This document shows positions 1 through 9,441 of a stretch of DNA of 64,000 nt, in pieces; the first letter of the stretch is position 1; each line of letters starts with the position of its first letter. Both the position numbers and the translations under genes were made by a program. The stretch covers positions 806,001-870,000 of the forward strand of contig NZ_CP014007.2 of assembly GCF_001658025.2 (NCBI RefSeq), given 5' to 3'. This stretch comes from Kosakonia oryzae (GTDB lineage Bacteria > Pseudomonadota > Gammaproteobacteria > Enterobacterales > Enterobacteriaceae). Below the pieces are notes generated by a model, which saw only the letters and a list, made by a program, of their open reading frames with translations, did not search any database and had not been told where the DNA came from.

Positions 1-1048
1 AATTTAATGCCAGCGCCTGCTCGATCTGCGGGCGTATCGTACTTTCATCCAGCCCGGTGTAGCGGGTGAATTCAGCACGCGGCGCAGGCTCCAGCAGGCG
101 AAAGCGATTCATAAAGAATTCGAACGGTTTATCCTGCGCTTCAACATCGTGCTGTTTATCAAGGTATTTTCCCTGCATATACCCACGCGGATGGCGGGTC
201 TTCGCCGTGCGCAGGATGCGACCATCCGGGAAGGTCACTTTGCCGTGCGCGCCGCAACCAATGCCCAGGTAATCACCAAAGCGCCAGTAGTTGAGGTTGT
301 GCTGACACTGATAACCCGGTTTCGCATAGGCTGAGGTTTCATACTGCTGATAGCCAGCCGCAGTGAGGATCTGGTGCCCCTGTTCGAAAATATCCCACAA
401 TGCATCGTCATCCGGTAGCACCGGCGGGCGCGAGCCAAACAGCGTATTAGGTTCAATAGTCAGTTGATACCACGACAGGTGCGGCGGATTAAGTTCGATG
501 GCCTGACGCAGATCGTCCAGCGCCTCTTCCAGCGACTGATCCGGCAGGCCGTGCATCAAATCAAGGTTAAAGCTGCGCAATCCCAGCCCGCTTGCCAGTT
601 TCGCTGCACGTTTGGCTTCCTGCGGGCCATGAATTCGCCCGAGTCGCTGAAGCTTGGTTTCACTGAAGCTTTGCACGCCGATGGAGATACGGTTTACGCC
701 CGCGCGCTGGTAATCGACAAAACGATCCGCTTCCACGGTGCCCGGGTTGGCTTCCATGGTGATTTCCGCATCGGCCGCCAGCGGCAGCCGGGCGCGCACG
801 CCATCCAGCAGCGCTTGCATCGCCGGGCCGGAAAGCAGGCTCGGAGTGCCGCCACCAATAAAGATGGTCTTTATTTCACGTCCCTGTGCCCAAGGCGCGT
901 CAGCATCGAGATCGTTCAGCAGATGCTGAACGTAATCGTCGTGCGGCACTTCGCCCTTCAGCGCGTGCGAGTTGAAGTCGCAGTACGGACATTTCTGCAC
1001 GCACCAGGGAATATGGATATAAAGGCTCAGAGGTGGCAAATCAGCCAT
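1..1048 (-). CDS. hemW: HemW, radical-SAM heme chaperone (C-terminus cut by window edge)
   Basis: HemW-family radical SAM protein, formerly described as an anaerobic coproporphyrinogen oxidase-like protein and now regarded as a heme chaperone. The minus-strand frame opens with [16 protein letters not shown] and carries the iron-sulfur cluster motif CVQKCPYC at about residues 16-23, followed by DFNSH. About 349 codons are present. The family is about 378 residues, so roughly 30 C-terminal residues lie beyond position 1. The start codon overlaps the rdgB stop by 8 nt, which suggests translational coupling in an rdgB-hemW operon. The start is chosen from the conserved N-terminus and this overlap. 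Confidence 0.97.
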   Translation of the reverse strand, partial: MADLPPLSLYIHIPWCVQKCPYCDFNSHALKGEVPHDDYVQHLLNDLDADAPWAQGREIKTIFIGGGTPSLLSGPAMQALLDGVRARLPLAADAEITMEANPGTVEADRFVDYQRAGVNRISIGVQSFSETKLQRLGRIHGPQEAKRAAKLASGLGLRSFNLDLMHGLPDQSLEEALDDLRQAIELNPPHLSWYQLTIEPNTLFGSRPPVLPDDDALWDIFEQGHQILTAAGYQQYETSAYAKPGYQCQHNLNYWRFGDYLGIGCGAHGKVTFPDGRILRTAKTRHPRGYMQGKYLDKQHDVEAQDKPFEFFMNRFRLLEPAPRAEFTRYTGLDESTIRPQIEQALALN

Positions 1049-1634
1049 TACGCAGTGCTTCCAGTAACAATTTTAACGCCTGACCGCGATGGGAAATGGC
1101 GCTTTTCTCTTCGCGGGTAAGTTCCGCCGCGGTTTTCCCCTCGGAAGGAACAAAGAAAATTGGATCGTAGCCAAAACCGCCATTGCCTGCCGGCTGCTGC
1201 GCGATCACGCCAGGCCAGCTACCGTGACATACCAGTGGCGTCGGATCGTTCGCATGGCGCATATAGACCAGCACACAGTGGAACTGTGCGGTACGTTGTT
1301 CATCCGGAACAGATTTCAGCGCATCGAGCAGCTTTTCCAGATTCTGCTGATCGGTCGCATCCGCGCCAGAATAGCGCGCCGAATAGATCCCCGGAGCGCC
1401 CTGCAATGCATCAACCGCCAGGCCAGAATCGTCAGCGATGGCGGGCAAACCGGTAACCTGCGCCGCGTGTCGGGCTTTAAGGATGGCGTTCTCAATAAAC
1501 GTCAGCCCGGTCTCTTCTGCGGATTCAACGCCCAGTTCAGTTTGAGCGACCACGTCGAGGCCGAAATCATTCAATAGCGAGGCAAGCTCGCGCACTTTAC
1601 CGGCATTACCGGTCGCGAGGACAACTTTTTGCAT
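1041..1634 (-). CDS. rdgB: RdgB, dITP/XTP pyrophosphatase
   Basis: Ham1/RdgB house-cleaning nucleotidase of 197 residues, the usual length. It hydrolyses dITP, XTP and ITP to the monophosphate and so keeps deaminated purines out of DNA. The N-terminus [14 protein letters not shown] is the nucleotide-binding signature, and the central [19 protein letters not shown] segment is typical of the family. It lies between yggU and hemW on the same strand, 8 nt upstream of the yggU stop and overlapping the hemW start, as in E. coli. Confidence 0.97.
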   Translation of the reverse strand: MQKVVLATGNAGKVRELASLLNDFGLDVVAQTELGVESAEETGLTFIENAILKARHAAQVTGLPAIADDSGLAVDALQGAPGIYSARYSGADATDQQNLEKLLDALKSVPDEQRTAQFHCVLVYMRHANDPTPLVCHGSWPGVIAQQPAGNGGFGYDPIFFVPSEGKTAAELTREEKSAISHRGQALKLLLEALRNG

Positions 1635-1642
1635 AGTGGATC

Positions 1643-1933
1643 CTAATCGATTAGCGCCGCGACTTCCGTCGGGATCTGTTGCGGGTGGGTAATTTTAATC
1701 TGCTTATGGCGGCCCAGCTCGCCTTTTTCAATCACCACCTGGTTTTTTGCCACGCGAAACTGCTTTGCGAGGTATTTGACCAGGTGCGCATTTGCCTGGC
1801 CGTCTACAGGCGGAGCGGTGATGGCGACTTTCAGTTCGTCGCCATGCAAGCCGATAATGCTGTCGCGGCTGGCTTTCGGCTGAATGTACAGCCGCAAAAC
1901 CAGCCCCTCTTCACAGGTAGAAACGGCACTCAT
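1643..1933 (-). CDS. yggU: YggU, DUF167 family protein
   Basis: Small DUF167 protein of 96 residues and unknown molecular function. The conserved block [19 protein letters not shown] and the segment [20 protein letters not shown] are characteristic of the family. The ATG at 1933 is preferred because it overlaps the yggT stop as ATGA. An in-frame GTG at 1945 would add four residues (MDGT) and cannot be excluded. The gene is part of the tight yggS-yggT-yggU-rdgB-hemW cluster. Confidence 0.93.
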   Translation of the reverse strand: MSAVSTCEEGLVLRLYIQPKASRDSIIGLHGDELKVAITAPPVDGQANAHLVKYLAKQFRVAKNQVVIEKGELGRHKQIKITHPQQIPTEVAALID

Positions 1934-2496
1934 AGTGCCATCCACAACCCCGGCAGAAGAATATCGCCGGTGGATTGCAGCAGCTCCGCAACGCCCATAT
2001 TGATGACGTATAGCAGCAGCACCAGAATCATCGGCGAAAAGTCGATGCCGCCCATCGCTGGCAGCAGATTGCGGATTGGGCGCAGCAGCGGTTCTGTTAA
2101 CTGTATTAAAACGTACTCGACTGGGCTACGGCCCTGGCTAACCCAACTCATGATCGCCATGACCAGCAGTACCCAGAAAATCATCAGACCGATGGTTTTC
2201 AATAAAATCAGCAGCGCGGAGATCCAGATGATCGGCTGGAACGTGATCACCATAAACAGCACGATCGCTTTGATAAGACTGAGTACAAAAGCGATCAGCA
2301 ACGAGGCGCTATCCAGCGGCCCCAGCGGCGGAATGACACGGCGCAGCGGCCCGACAATCGGCTGTGTAGCTTTCACTACAAACTGCGAAAACGGGTTGTA
2401 AAAATCGCAGCGTGCCCACTGCATCCAGACGCGCAACAGCAGAACCATCGTATAGAGTTCAAGCACTGTCGAGAGCAGGAAAGTCAACGTCTTCAT
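1930..2496 (-). CDS. yggT: YggT family integral membrane protein
   Basis: A 188-residue inner-membrane protein made of two copies of the YggT unit. Each copy has hydrophobic helices flanking an arginine/proline-rich loop ([19 protein letters not shown] near residue 45 and [20 protein letters not shown] near residue 135). The length and duplicated layout match E. coli YggT. Its role is not settled; relatives in other bacteria are linked to osmotic or potassium homeostasis and to cell envelope assembly. It ends in a 4-nt overlap with yggU and starts 18 nt after yggS. Confidence 0.93.
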   Translation of the reverse strand: MKTLTFLLSTVLELYTMVLLLRVWMQWARCDFYNPFSQFVVKATQPIVGPLRRVIPPLGPLDSASLLIAFVLSLIKAIVLFMVITFQPIIWISALLILLKTIGLMIFWVLLVMAIMSWVSQGRSPVEYVLIQLTEPLLRPIRNLLPAMGGIDFSPMILVLLLYVINMGVAELLQSTGDILLPGLWMAL

Positions 2497-2514
2497 GGCG
2501 TTCCTCAGTATTCC

Positions 2515-3219
2515 TTAATTTTTCGTGTAATCGCGCGCACCAAAAATGGCTGTCCCGATGCGCACCATCGTGCTGCCAGCCGCAATCGCGGCGGTCATGT
2601 CGTCCGTCATGCCCAGCGACAGGGTATCCACCGTTGGATAACGTGTTTTGAGCGCTTCAAATGCTACAGCCATTTGCCGTGCTACGGCAAACTGCCGCGC
2701 GTACTCCGTTTCCGGCGCGGGGATAGCCATCAAACCTCGCAGGCAAATACCCGGTAATTCAACGACCTGTGCCGCCAGCGCATCCAGCTCGCTGAGGGCA
2801 ATGCCCGATTTGCTCTGCTCGTCGCTGATGTTGACCTGAATCAGCACATTCAGCGGCGGCAGGTCGGCGGGGCGCTGTTCGCTTAAGCGGCTGGCGATGC
2901 GCAAACGATCGATGGTGTGGCACCAGTCGAAATGTTCGGCTACCAGACGGCTTTTGTTGGACTGCAACGGCCCAATAAAGTGCCATTGCAGGTCATCCAC
3001 GCCCGCCTTGCGGAAGTGAAGGATCTTATCGACCCCTTCCTGAACATAGTTTTCCCCAAACGCGCGCTGTCCGGCGGCGATGGCTTCTGCGACAGCGCTC
3101 GCAGGCTTAGTTTTGCTCACTGCAAGTAACGTAACTTCTGCTGGAGCACGGCCGCATTGTGTTGCGGCAGCGGAGATTTTGTCCCGGACCTGTGCCAGGT
3201 TATGCGCAATATCGTTCAT
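2515..3219 (-). CDS. yggS: YggS, PLP homeostasis protein
   Basis: PLP-binding homeostasis protein (PLPBP/YggS, COG0325) of 234 residues with a single alanine-racemase-like barrel. The PLP-binding lysine is in LLAVSKTKPA at about residue 36. GENYVQEGVDK and the C-terminal LSLGMTDDMTAAIAAGSTMVR phosphate-binding region are present. The family buffers free pyridoxal phosphate and affects isoleucine/valine metabolism. The gene is divergent from yggR with only 17 nt between the start codons, so its promoter must lie inside the yggR reading frame. Confidence 0.96.
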   Translation of the reverse strand: MNDIAHNLAQVRDKISAAATQCGRAPAEVTLLAVSKTKPASAVAEAIAAGQRAFGENYVQEGVDKILHFRKAGVDDLQWHFIGPLQSNKSRLVAEHFDWCHTIDRLRIASRLSEQRPADLPPLNVLIQVNISDEQSKSGIALSELDALAAQVVELPGICLRGLMAIPAPETEYARQFAVARQMAVAFEALKTRYPTVDTLSLGMTDDMTAAIAAGSTMVRIGTAIFGARDYTKN

Positions 3220-3236
3220 GTTTCCAGGATAGCGTT

Positions 3237-4217
3237 ATGGATATAGATGAAATAGTGGAGCTTAGTGTAAAGCATAATGTCTCGGATCTACACCTGTGCA
3301 GTCATTGTCCACCGCGCTGGCGACAGCAGGGACGGCTGGTGCCTGCGCCTTTTCCCACGCCTGACGTCAGCGGGTTTATCAATGCGCATCTGAGCAGCGC
3401 ACTACAGCAGCAATGGCGGGAACAGGGGCAGGTTGATTTCGCCCTGACCACCGCGCGCGGACAGCGCTTGCGTGCTGGCGCGTTCAGCCATCATCAGGGT
3501 GTCTCGCTGGCGCTGCGACTGCTGGCGCAAAGCAGCCCGTTGCTCGCAGAACTGGATGCGCCCGCCGCGCTGAACACGCTGCTGGAGCGGGATAACGGGC
3601 TTATTCTGGTTACCGGCGCCACCGGCAGCGGCAAATCCACGACGCTGGCAGCGATGGTTGATCATCTCAACCAACATCATGACGGGCATATTTTGACGCT
3701 GGAAGATCCGATCGAATTTGTCCATACCAGCAAGCGGTGCCTGATCCAGCAGCGGGAGATCGGCCAGCACTGCTGCTCATTCGCTGCTGGTTTGCGTGCG
3801 GCGCTACGTGAAGATCCCGATGTGATCCTGCTGGGTGAGCTGCGCGACAGCGAAACTATCCGTCTGGCCTTGACCGCCGCGGAAACCGGGCATCTGGTGC
3901 TGGCAACGCTACATACGCGTGGTGCTGCGCAGGCGGTAGAACGTCTGGTGGATACGTTTCCGGCGCAGGAGAAAGATCCGGTGCGCAGCCAACTGGCCGG
4001 AAGCCTGCAAGCGGTGCTGGCGCAGAGGCTGGAAGTAGACACGCGGGGAGGGCGGATCGCACTGTTTGAGCTGCTGATTAACTCTCCGGCGGTCGCGAAT
4101 CTGATTCGCGAAGGCAAAACGCACCAATTGCCCGGCGTGATGCAGACCGGGCAGCAGGCGGGCATGCAGACCTTTGCACAAAGCCACCAACAACGCGTTC
4201 AGCAAGGCTGGCTTTAA
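3237..4217 (+). CDS. yggR: YggR, PilT-like type IV pilus retraction ATPase family
   Basis: A 326-residue secretion ATPase of the PilT/GspE superfamily, the same length as E. coli YggR. The Walker A motif GATGSGKST sits at about residues 127-135. The Asp box (LTLEDPIEF), Walker B (DPDVILLGELRD) and His box (ETGHLVLATLHT) follow in order. No other pilus genes are in the window, so a role in pilus retraction is inferred only from the family. The ATG at 3237 gives the conserved MDIDEIVELSVKHNVSDLHL N-terminus. The stop codon interlocks with the stop of the convergent FAD oxidoreductase. Confidence 0.93.
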   Translation: MDIDEIVELSVKHNVSDLHLCSHCPPRWRQQGRLVPAPFPTPDVSGFINAHLSSALQQQWREQGQVDFALTTARGQRLRAGAFSHHQGVSLALRLLAQSSPLLAELDAPAALNTLLERDNGLILVTGATGSGKSTTLAAMVDHLNQHHDGHILTLEDPIEFVHTSKRCLIQQREIGQHCCSFAAGLRAALREDPDVILLGELRDSETIRLALTAAETGHLVLATLHTRGAAQAVERLVDTFPAQEKDPVRSQLAGSLQAVLAQRLEVDTRGGRIALFELLINSPAVANLIREGKTHQLPGVMQTGQQAGMQTFAQSHQQRVQQGWL

Positions 4218-6472
4218 CGCACGTTTAGCGAATAAACCGCAGGCAGGGCGCCCGCAGTCGCGAGGATTTCCAGCCGAATGCTCAATGCCGTCAGCGGTTC
4301 GGGGAACCGGTGCTGGCAGACGGAGTGGTGATTATCCCGCACTTCAGCCAGGAGTTTATCGTCCGCCCACAGGCGGTAGTGCGTAATACAGTGTGGCGTA
4401 ACAGCGTAGTGATGGCCCATTTGCACCGACTCCATGGCGTTATCAAAATCGTTGTCCTGCACCAGCGTCAGATGACGGATCTGGCGCGGTGTGGCCCAAC
4501 GCCAGACGATCTTCGGCGTTGGATCATGAGCATCTGGCGTCCAGCCATTGATTTGCTGCTCCGGGCGCAGGCGTCCGTTAAGCACATTCTGTACGCTCCA
4601 GGCTGTTAACGGTTGGCTAAAGCGCAGGGCTGGCATAATTTGTTGCGGATGACGGCGCGGCAGCCAGAAGTCAAACTCATCGACGCCATAATCGCCATCG
4701 ACAACCTGACGAGTGTGTTTCGCTACGCGTGCATTCAGGCTGTTAAATACCGTCATCATGCCGGGCAGATGCGTGTCCGTCAGGGCGATCTCGATCGCAT
4801 CCTGCGCGTCGAAAGCGATAAACAGATACTGATCGCGCTCGCTCTTCCAGCGGAATGACAAGGTGTGCCAGGCTTCGCCGGAAACCTGTAACACAGACTC
4901 ATCGTGTTGATAATCGGGGGTAAAATTTCCGGCTCGCGCGCTGCCAAGCAGGGATACTGCCAGCGTTTGCGGCGTTTTGGCCCGTAGAAACAGCGCGAAA
5001 TCAGGCAATTTTGCGCCAGCCTGTACCGGCAGCAGCAGCGCCATCCGCCCGGTTAATGCGTGCCAGCGACCATTGGCAGGCAGTTCAGTCAGTTGATATT
5101 CGCTGCTGGCGCTGACCTCCGCTCCGGCCGCCGGATCGTTCAGCCAGCGTCGCGGAATATAGCAGCCGTTAGCCTGTAACTGCTGTTGCAGTAGGCCGAT
5201 GTGCGCAGGCTCCGCCAGTTCACGCGGGGTAAGGCGCTCTGTGTTACAAAGTGCGGCGGCGCGTCCCACCACTTCCCCCAGCAGACCGCAGGTGCACATC
5301 ACGCGGGCGCTGCCAAACGCGACATGGGAGGCGGAAATTAACCTGCCGGTGAGGAACAGATTGTCCAGCGAGCGGCTATAAAGGCAGCGAAATGGAATGG
5401 TGTAGGTGCCTTTGCTGTGAAACTGTCGGCAACCGTCGTGTGTGCTGTAAACGCCATCCGCTGGATGCAGGTCGATCGACCAGCCGCCGTAGGCCACGGC
5501 ATCGTAGTGATCGCGTTGTTCGATAATATCCTGCTGGCACAGTAAATGATCGCCGAGGAAGCGGCGGCTTTCGCGCTTGCCAGGAATTGCGCCCACCCAT
5601 TCGATGGTCATATTGGCGGCTTCCGGGAAGTTGCCGGAGTTTTTAATATGATCCCAAACGCCCCAGACGATTTTCCACAGTTCCCATTTGATCTCTTCGC
5701 TTTCATGCACGGTATCCAGGCGGCCCCCCCACTCCAGCCACCATAAATCGCAACCGTTCAGCGTTGATGTCAGCCGCTTGTAGCGCGGGATTTCGGTAAT
5801 ATCTTGCAGTGCAAAAGAGGGCGGTACAAAGTTGACCGGACCATCAGTTTGTTTGGTGTAGAAGTAGATCGAATGGCCCAGCTTATGACCAAAATGATCC
5901 CCCGGCGCCATCTTCTCGCCCAGTTCTTGTGCCTCTTCCGCGCCCTCGCGATATTCAGCGCCCGCCAGAAAACCCAGTACGCCATCGCCGGTGGCATCGC
6001 AAAACTGCGCTGCATTTACGCGATAAAAGGTTTCGTTGATCGGATTGAAGGCTTTGATCTGGGTAATGCGCTGCTGCTCTTTTTCTACTTCATAAACGGC
6101 GGTATTCAGCAGAAGCGTTAACCCCGGCTGGCTTTTTGCCAAATCCAGCAGGACCAGATCGAACATCACCGGGTTGCCCTCTTTGTTGCGCCAAAGGTTC
6201 TCTTCCATGATTTCGCCCATGATGCCGCCTTCGCGCGCCCAGCGGTTATTGTTCCCCATATGCGACGTGGCGCCATTCGCCCATAGCCTTACTTCGCTGG
6301 AAGCATTCCCGCCAAGCACTGGCCTGTCCTGAATCAGCACCACTTGTAAACCGTCGCGGGCAGCCGCAAGAGCGGCGCAAAGACCGGCAAGCCCGCCGCC
6401 TGCGACCAACAGATCGCAGCGCAGATGCTGCGTCGGAAAGGTTCTCGCCTCGCTATGGGGAAAGATCTTCAT
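4214..6472 (-). CDS. FAD-dependent oxidoreductase with C-terminal beta-sandwich-like region
   Basis: A 752-residue flavoprotein of the FAD_oxidored type (PF12831-like). The Rossmann signature VAGGGLAGLCAAL is at about residues 23-35. It is followed by the family motif VLGGNASSEVRLW, and a second cofactor segment, LFLTGRLISASHVAFGSARV, lies in the middle. The last 270 residues or so are not flavoprotein-like; they are rich in Trp and beta-type patterns and resemble a discoidin/galactose-binding fold, which is an inference without a search. The substrate is unknown; a sugar-linked substrate is possible. The ATG at 6472 is chosen for its AAGGATACAAGGTT leader. It is divergent from an IclR regulator 65 bp away and absent from this position in E. 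coli. Confidence 0.85.
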   Translation of the reverse strand: MKIFPHSEARTFPTQHLRCDLLVAGGGLAGLCAALAAARDGLQVVLIQDRPVLGGNASSEVRLWANGATSHMGNNNRWAREGGIMGEIMEENLWRNKEGNPVMFDLVLLDLAKSQPGLTLLLNTAVYEVEKEQQRITQIKAFNPINETFYRVNAAQFCDATGDGVLGFLAGAEYREGAEEAQELGEKMAPGDHFGHKLGHSIYFYTKQTDGPVNFVPPSFALQDITEIPRYKRLTSTLNGCDLWWLEWGGRLDTVHESEEIKWELWKIVWGVWDHIKNSGNFPEAANMTIEWVGAIPGKRESRRFLGDHLLCQQDIIEQRDHYDAVAYGGWSIDLHPADGVYSTHDGCRQFHSKGTYTIPFRCLYSRSLDNLFLTGRLISASHVAFGSARVMCTCGLLGEVVGRAAALCNTERLTPRELAEPAHIGLLQQQLQANGCYIPRRWLNDPAAGAEVSASSEYQLTELPANGRWHALTGRMALLLPVQAGAKLPDFALFLRAKTPQTLAVSLLGSARAGNFTPDYQHDESVLQVSGEAWHTLSFRWKSERDQYLFIAFDAQDAIEIALTDTHLPGMMTVFNSLNARVAKHTRQVVDGDYGVDEFDFWLPRRHPQQIMPALRFSQPLTAWSVQNVLNGRLRPEQQINGWTPDAHDPTPKIVWRWATPRQIRHLTLVQDNDFDNAMESVQMGHHYAVTPHCITHYRLWADDKLLAEVRDNHHSVCQHRFPEPLTALSIRLEILATAGALPAVYSLNVR

Positions 6473-6537
6473 AACCTTGTATCCTTCTTTACTGACGGTA
6501 AAATCGAATTTTGAGCAATCTGATAAGCGAATCCTGA

Positions 6538-7230
6538 ATGTCCTCACAACCAAACCAAAGCCTGATTGACGGTATCCGCTGCCTGCAGTACCTGGTTTCC
6601 AGTGGTCGCGCCATTGGTTGCCGCGAGCTGGCGCGCCTGATGGGCATTAACACCACGCGCGTCAACCGGTTGCTGATGACCATGGCGTCGATCGGCCTGA
6701 CCATGCAGGATGCTCAGCGCCGCTATCTGCCAGGGCCTGGCATCCATGCGCTGGCGGCGCAGGCGATTCGCGGCTCGGCGCTTTTCTCCCAGGCGCTCCC
6801 TCTGCTAGAACGCCACGCCCCGAAAGACATCGTGGTGGCGATGGGCGTGCTGTGGGAGGATCAGGTCATCTATATCTATCACTCCGAACCCGGCAGCCAG
6901 GTCAGCCAGGCGCTGGCCGGTTTTCATATGCTGCCCGCCTGGCAATCTGTCATCGGCATGTCGCTGCTGGCGGCGGAAAGCGATGATGAACTGCAAAAAC
7001 GCTTTACCGACGAGCAGTGGCAGCAGCTTGGCCCACATGTCGCTCTTCAGCGTCAGCAGGGGCATGTGGTCTGGCATCATGACGACGGCGAAGTGTCGAT
7101 GGCCAAACCCCTCGGCGCGCACTCTGCGGCGCTGGCCTTTGCCGGGATGTGGAACATCGAAGACGCTGAAGTCGAAACCCGCTTGCAGGCGCTTCATACG
7201 CTGGTCAGCCATCTGACGGAAAAGGCCTGA
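6538..7230 (+). CDS. IclR-family transcriptional regulator
   Basis: A 230-residue regulator with an N-terminal winged helix-turn-helix at about residues 8-65 (CRELARLMGINTTRVNRLLMT) and a C-terminal IclR ligand-binding domain (DQVIYIYHSEPGSQ, SVIGMSLLAAESDDEL). IclR proteins usually control the neighbouring catabolic gene in response to a small carboxylate or aromatic ligand. Here the only neighbour is the divergent FAD oxidoreductase, so that gene is the likely target. The upstream ribosome-binding site is weak. A strong hairpin terminator follows at 7317. Confidence 0.9.
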   Translation: MSSQPNQSLIDGIRCLQYLVSSGRAIGCRELARLMGINTTRVNRLLMTMASIGLTMQDAQRRYLPGPGIHALAAQAIRGSALFSQALPLLERHAPKDIVVAMGVLWEDQVIYIYHSEPGSQVSQALAGFHMLPAWQSVIGMSLLAAESDDELQKRFTDEQWQQLGPHVALQRQQGHVVWHHDDGEVSMAKPLGAHSAALAFAGMWNIEDAEVETRLQALHTLVSHLTEKA

Positions 7231-7316
7231 CAGATTTATTGCTCTGTTATGTTTCTTTTATAGAAACAATAATGGAAATGCAAAAAGGGCAGGCGGAAAC
7301 TGTGAAAACGATCGGC

Positions 7317-7345
7317 AAAAAGCCGCGGTCGAGGCGCGGCTTTTT
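7317..7345. terminator. Rho-independent terminator between IclR gene and ruvX
   Basis: The arms AAAAGCCGC and GCGGCTTTT surround a short loop and are followed by a T tract on the plus strand and preceded by an A tract. It can therefore work for the IclR gene and, in the other direction, for ruvX. Confidence 0.8.
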
Positions 7346-7382
7346 CAGAAGAAGTTGTTACACAACTGAATTGAAGCGAGGA

Positions 7383-7799
7383 TCAGGCGTGCTGCTCGAA
7401 ATAGCTTTCGAGGATGATCACGGCGGAGGCGGAATCAACGCTGCCTTTGTCGAGGGCGCGAAAACCGCCGCGTTCGAACAAACCGGCACGCGCTTCTACA
7501 GTACTTAACCGCTCATCGTGCAGTGTAACTTTCACGCCAAAACGACCGTGCACTTTATTGGCAAAATTGCGTGCGCGCGCCGTCAGCGGCTGTTCGGTGC
7601 CATCCATATTGAGCGGCAAACCGACGATGACCGTTTCTGGCTGCCACTCTTTCAGTAGTTTTTCGATAAGCTTCCAGTCTGGCGTGCCGTCCTGCGCTTT
7701 CAGCGCGGTGAGCGGACGCGCCGTGCCGGTGATGCGTTGCCCAATGGCGACGCCAATGCTTTTGGTGCCAAAATCAAAGGCCAGCAAGGTTCCGCTCAT
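7383..7799 (-). CDS. ruvX: RuvX/YqgF, Holliday-junction resolvase-like nuclease
   Basis: A 138-residue YqgF-family RNase H-fold protein. The first catalytic aspartate is in [34 protein letters not shown] forms the central motif, and the second acidic patch, [11 protein letters not shown], is present. E. coli YqgF is essential and takes part in pre-16S rRNA 5-prime processing. The start overlaps the yqgE stop by one base (TGATG), so the two genes are probably translationally coupled. Confidence 0.96.
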   Translation of the reverse strand: MSGTLLAFDFGTKSIGVAIGQRITGTARPLTALKAQDGTPDWKLIEKLLKEWQPETVIVGLPLNMDGTEQPLTARARNFANKVHGRFGVKVTLHDERLSTVEARAGLFERGGFRALDKGSVDSASAVIILESYFEQHA

Positions 7800-8362
7800 C
7801 AGGCATGCCCCGCTACGCCAGGCATAGTGGAGATATCGATACCGATAAGTTTTGCCGCTTCGCGCCAGCGGTCGGCGATCGGCGTTTTGAACAGAATGTT
7901 GAGATCGGCCGGGGCGGTAAGCCAGGCGTTATCCATGATCTCTTGCTCCAGTTGCCCTTTTTCCCACGAGGCGTATCCCAGCGCGACCAGCACTTCGCTC
8001 GGCTGTTCTGCCGTTCCAAGGGTTTCCAGTACATCGCGTGAGGTGGTGACCACGGTATTATCCGAAACGCGAATGCTGGAAGCGAATGTGGCGGGCGGCG
8101 TATGCAGGATAAAACCACGATCTTCCGCCAGCGGGCCGCCCAGCAGCACCGGTTTGTCCAGGCGGATGGCCGGATCCCGCGCTTCTGGCTGGATTTTGAG
8201 TTTTTCCAGAACACCGTCAACTTTCAGGTTTTCCAGCGGCTTATTAATAATCAGCCCCATTGCACCTTCGTCGTTGTACTCGCAGATATAGACTACCGAG
8301 CGCCGAAAGAGAGGATCCTGAAGAGCAGGCATGGCAATAAGAAAGTGATGCTGTAAATTCAT
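7799..8362 (-). CDS. yqgE: YqgE, UPF0301/DUF179 family protein
   Basis: A 187-residue protein matching E. coli YqgE in length and motif content ([46 protein letters not shown]). The function is unknown. The ATG at 8362 gives the conserved N-terminus; an in-frame upstream start would add nine nonconserved residues. It is transcribed with ruvX downstream. Confidence 0.94.
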   Translation of the reverse strand: MNLQHHFLIAMPALQDPLFRRSVVYICEYNDEGAMGLIINKPLENLKVDGVLEKLKIQPEARDPAIRLDKPVLLGGPLAEDRGFILHTPPATFASSIRVSDNTVVTTSRDVLETLGTAEQPSEVLVALGYASWEKGQLEQEIMDNAWLTAPADLNILFKTPIADRWREAAKLIGIDISTMPGVAGHA

Positions 8363-8448
8363 TGTCAGAGGTTCTGTTTCCTGGTTCAAAAAAGCGACAG
8401 CCTAGTATGGGGGGAAAGCGCAGAGCTGTCACCTGGCAATGCTGTCAT

Positions 8449-8468
8449 GGGCGGGATCCTTCCCGCCC
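8449..8468. terminator. Hairpin downstream of gshB
   Basis: A perfect 8-bp stem (GGGCGGGA / TCCCGCCC) with a 4-nt loop lies just after the gshB stop. There is no good T tract on the minus strand, so it may act as a transcript-stabilising hairpin or as a weak terminator. Confidence 0.45.
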
Positions 8469-8480
8469 TGTGCGCTGAGA

Positions 8481-9425
8481 TTATTTACCCAGACGTTTTT
8501 CGATGGCATCCATCAGCATGCCGGTGATGGAGATCGGGAATTCAGCCTCAATTTCACGCACGCAGGTCGGGCTGGTCACGTTAATTTCGGTCAGACGATC
8601 GCCGATGATATCCAGGCCAACAAAAATCAGCCCTTTGGCTTTCAGCACCGGCGCAACTTTGCGCGCAATCGCCCAGTCACTTTCGCTTAACGGACGCGGT
8701 TCGCCGCGGCCGCCCGCCGCCAGGTTGCCGCGGGTTTCGCCGCCCTGCGGAATGCGTGCCAGGCAGTAAGGCACCGGTTCACCGTCAACCACCAGCACGC
8801 GCTTGTCACCGTCTTTGATCGCTGGCAGATAGTTTTGCGCCATGCAGTAACGGCTACCCAGTTCGGTCAGCGTTTCAGTAATCACCGACAGGTTCGGATC
8901 GCCCTCTTTGACGCGGAAAATCGACGTGCCGCCCATGCCGTCCAGCGGTTTAAGGATGATGTCGGTGTGCTTTTGCCAGAACGCTTTCAACTGCGCTTTG
9001 TTGCGTGTAACCAGCGTTTCCGGCGTCAGATCCGGGAACCAGGCAGTGAACAATTTTTCATTACAGTCGCGCAGGCTCTGCGGCTTGTTAACGATCAGCG
9101 TGCCTTTCTCTTCCGCACGCTCAAGGATATAGGTGGCGTAGATATATTCGGTGTCGAACGGCGGATCTTTACGCATCAGGATGGTGTCCAGATCGGCCAG
9201 CGCAATATCCTGCTCGCTGCCGAATTCGTACCATTTGTCGTAGTTCTGTTCGACGGAAAGCGTGCGGGCGCGGGCGCGGGCTTCACCATTGATCAGGTAA
9301 AGATCCGCCATCTCCATATAGTGCAGCTCATAGCCGCGGCGCTGTGCTTCCAGCAGCATGGCGAAGCTGGTGTCTTTTTTGATGTTAATGTCCGCGATGG
9401 GATCCATCACGATGCCAAGCTTGAT
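8481..9425 (-). CDS. gshB: Glutathione synthetase
   Basis: ATP-grasp enzyme of 314 residues that joins gamma-glutamylcysteine and glycine to make glutathione in the cytosol. The N-terminus MIKLGIVMDPIADINIKKD, the ATP-grasp segment IILKPLDGMGGTSIFRV, the glycine-rich loop GGETRGNLAAGGRGEPRPL and the C-terminal EINVTSPTCVREIE are all conserved. The start at 9425 is chosen by homology; upstream in-frame codons add nonconserved residues. It follows rsmE by 16 nt. Confidence 0.97.
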   Translation of the reverse strand: MKLGIVMDPIADINIKKDTSFAMLLEAQRRGYELHYMEMADLYLINGEARARARTLSVEQNYDKWYEFGSEQDIALADLDTILMRKDPPFDTEYIYATYILERAEEKGTLIVNKPQSLRDCNEKLFTAWFPDLTPETLVTRNKAQLKAFWQKHTDIILKPLDGMGGTSIFRVKEGDPNLSVITETLTELGSRYCMAQNYLPAIKDGDKRVLVVDGEPVPYCLARIPQGGETRGNLAAGGRGEPRPLSESDWAIARKVAPVLKAKGLIFVGLDIIGDRLTEINVTSPTCVREIEAEFPISITGMLMDAIEKRLGK

Positions 9426-9441
9426 CATTCTGCTTCTCCTT

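Noticed and set aside
6500-6512. AAAATCGAATTTT as an IclR operator
   Set aside because: Its symmetry is imperfect and the region is short and AT-rich; not strong enough to report as a site.
7239-7508. Plus-strand frame between the IclR gene and ruvX
   Set aside because: It passes through a strong terminator and overlaps ruvX on the other strand.
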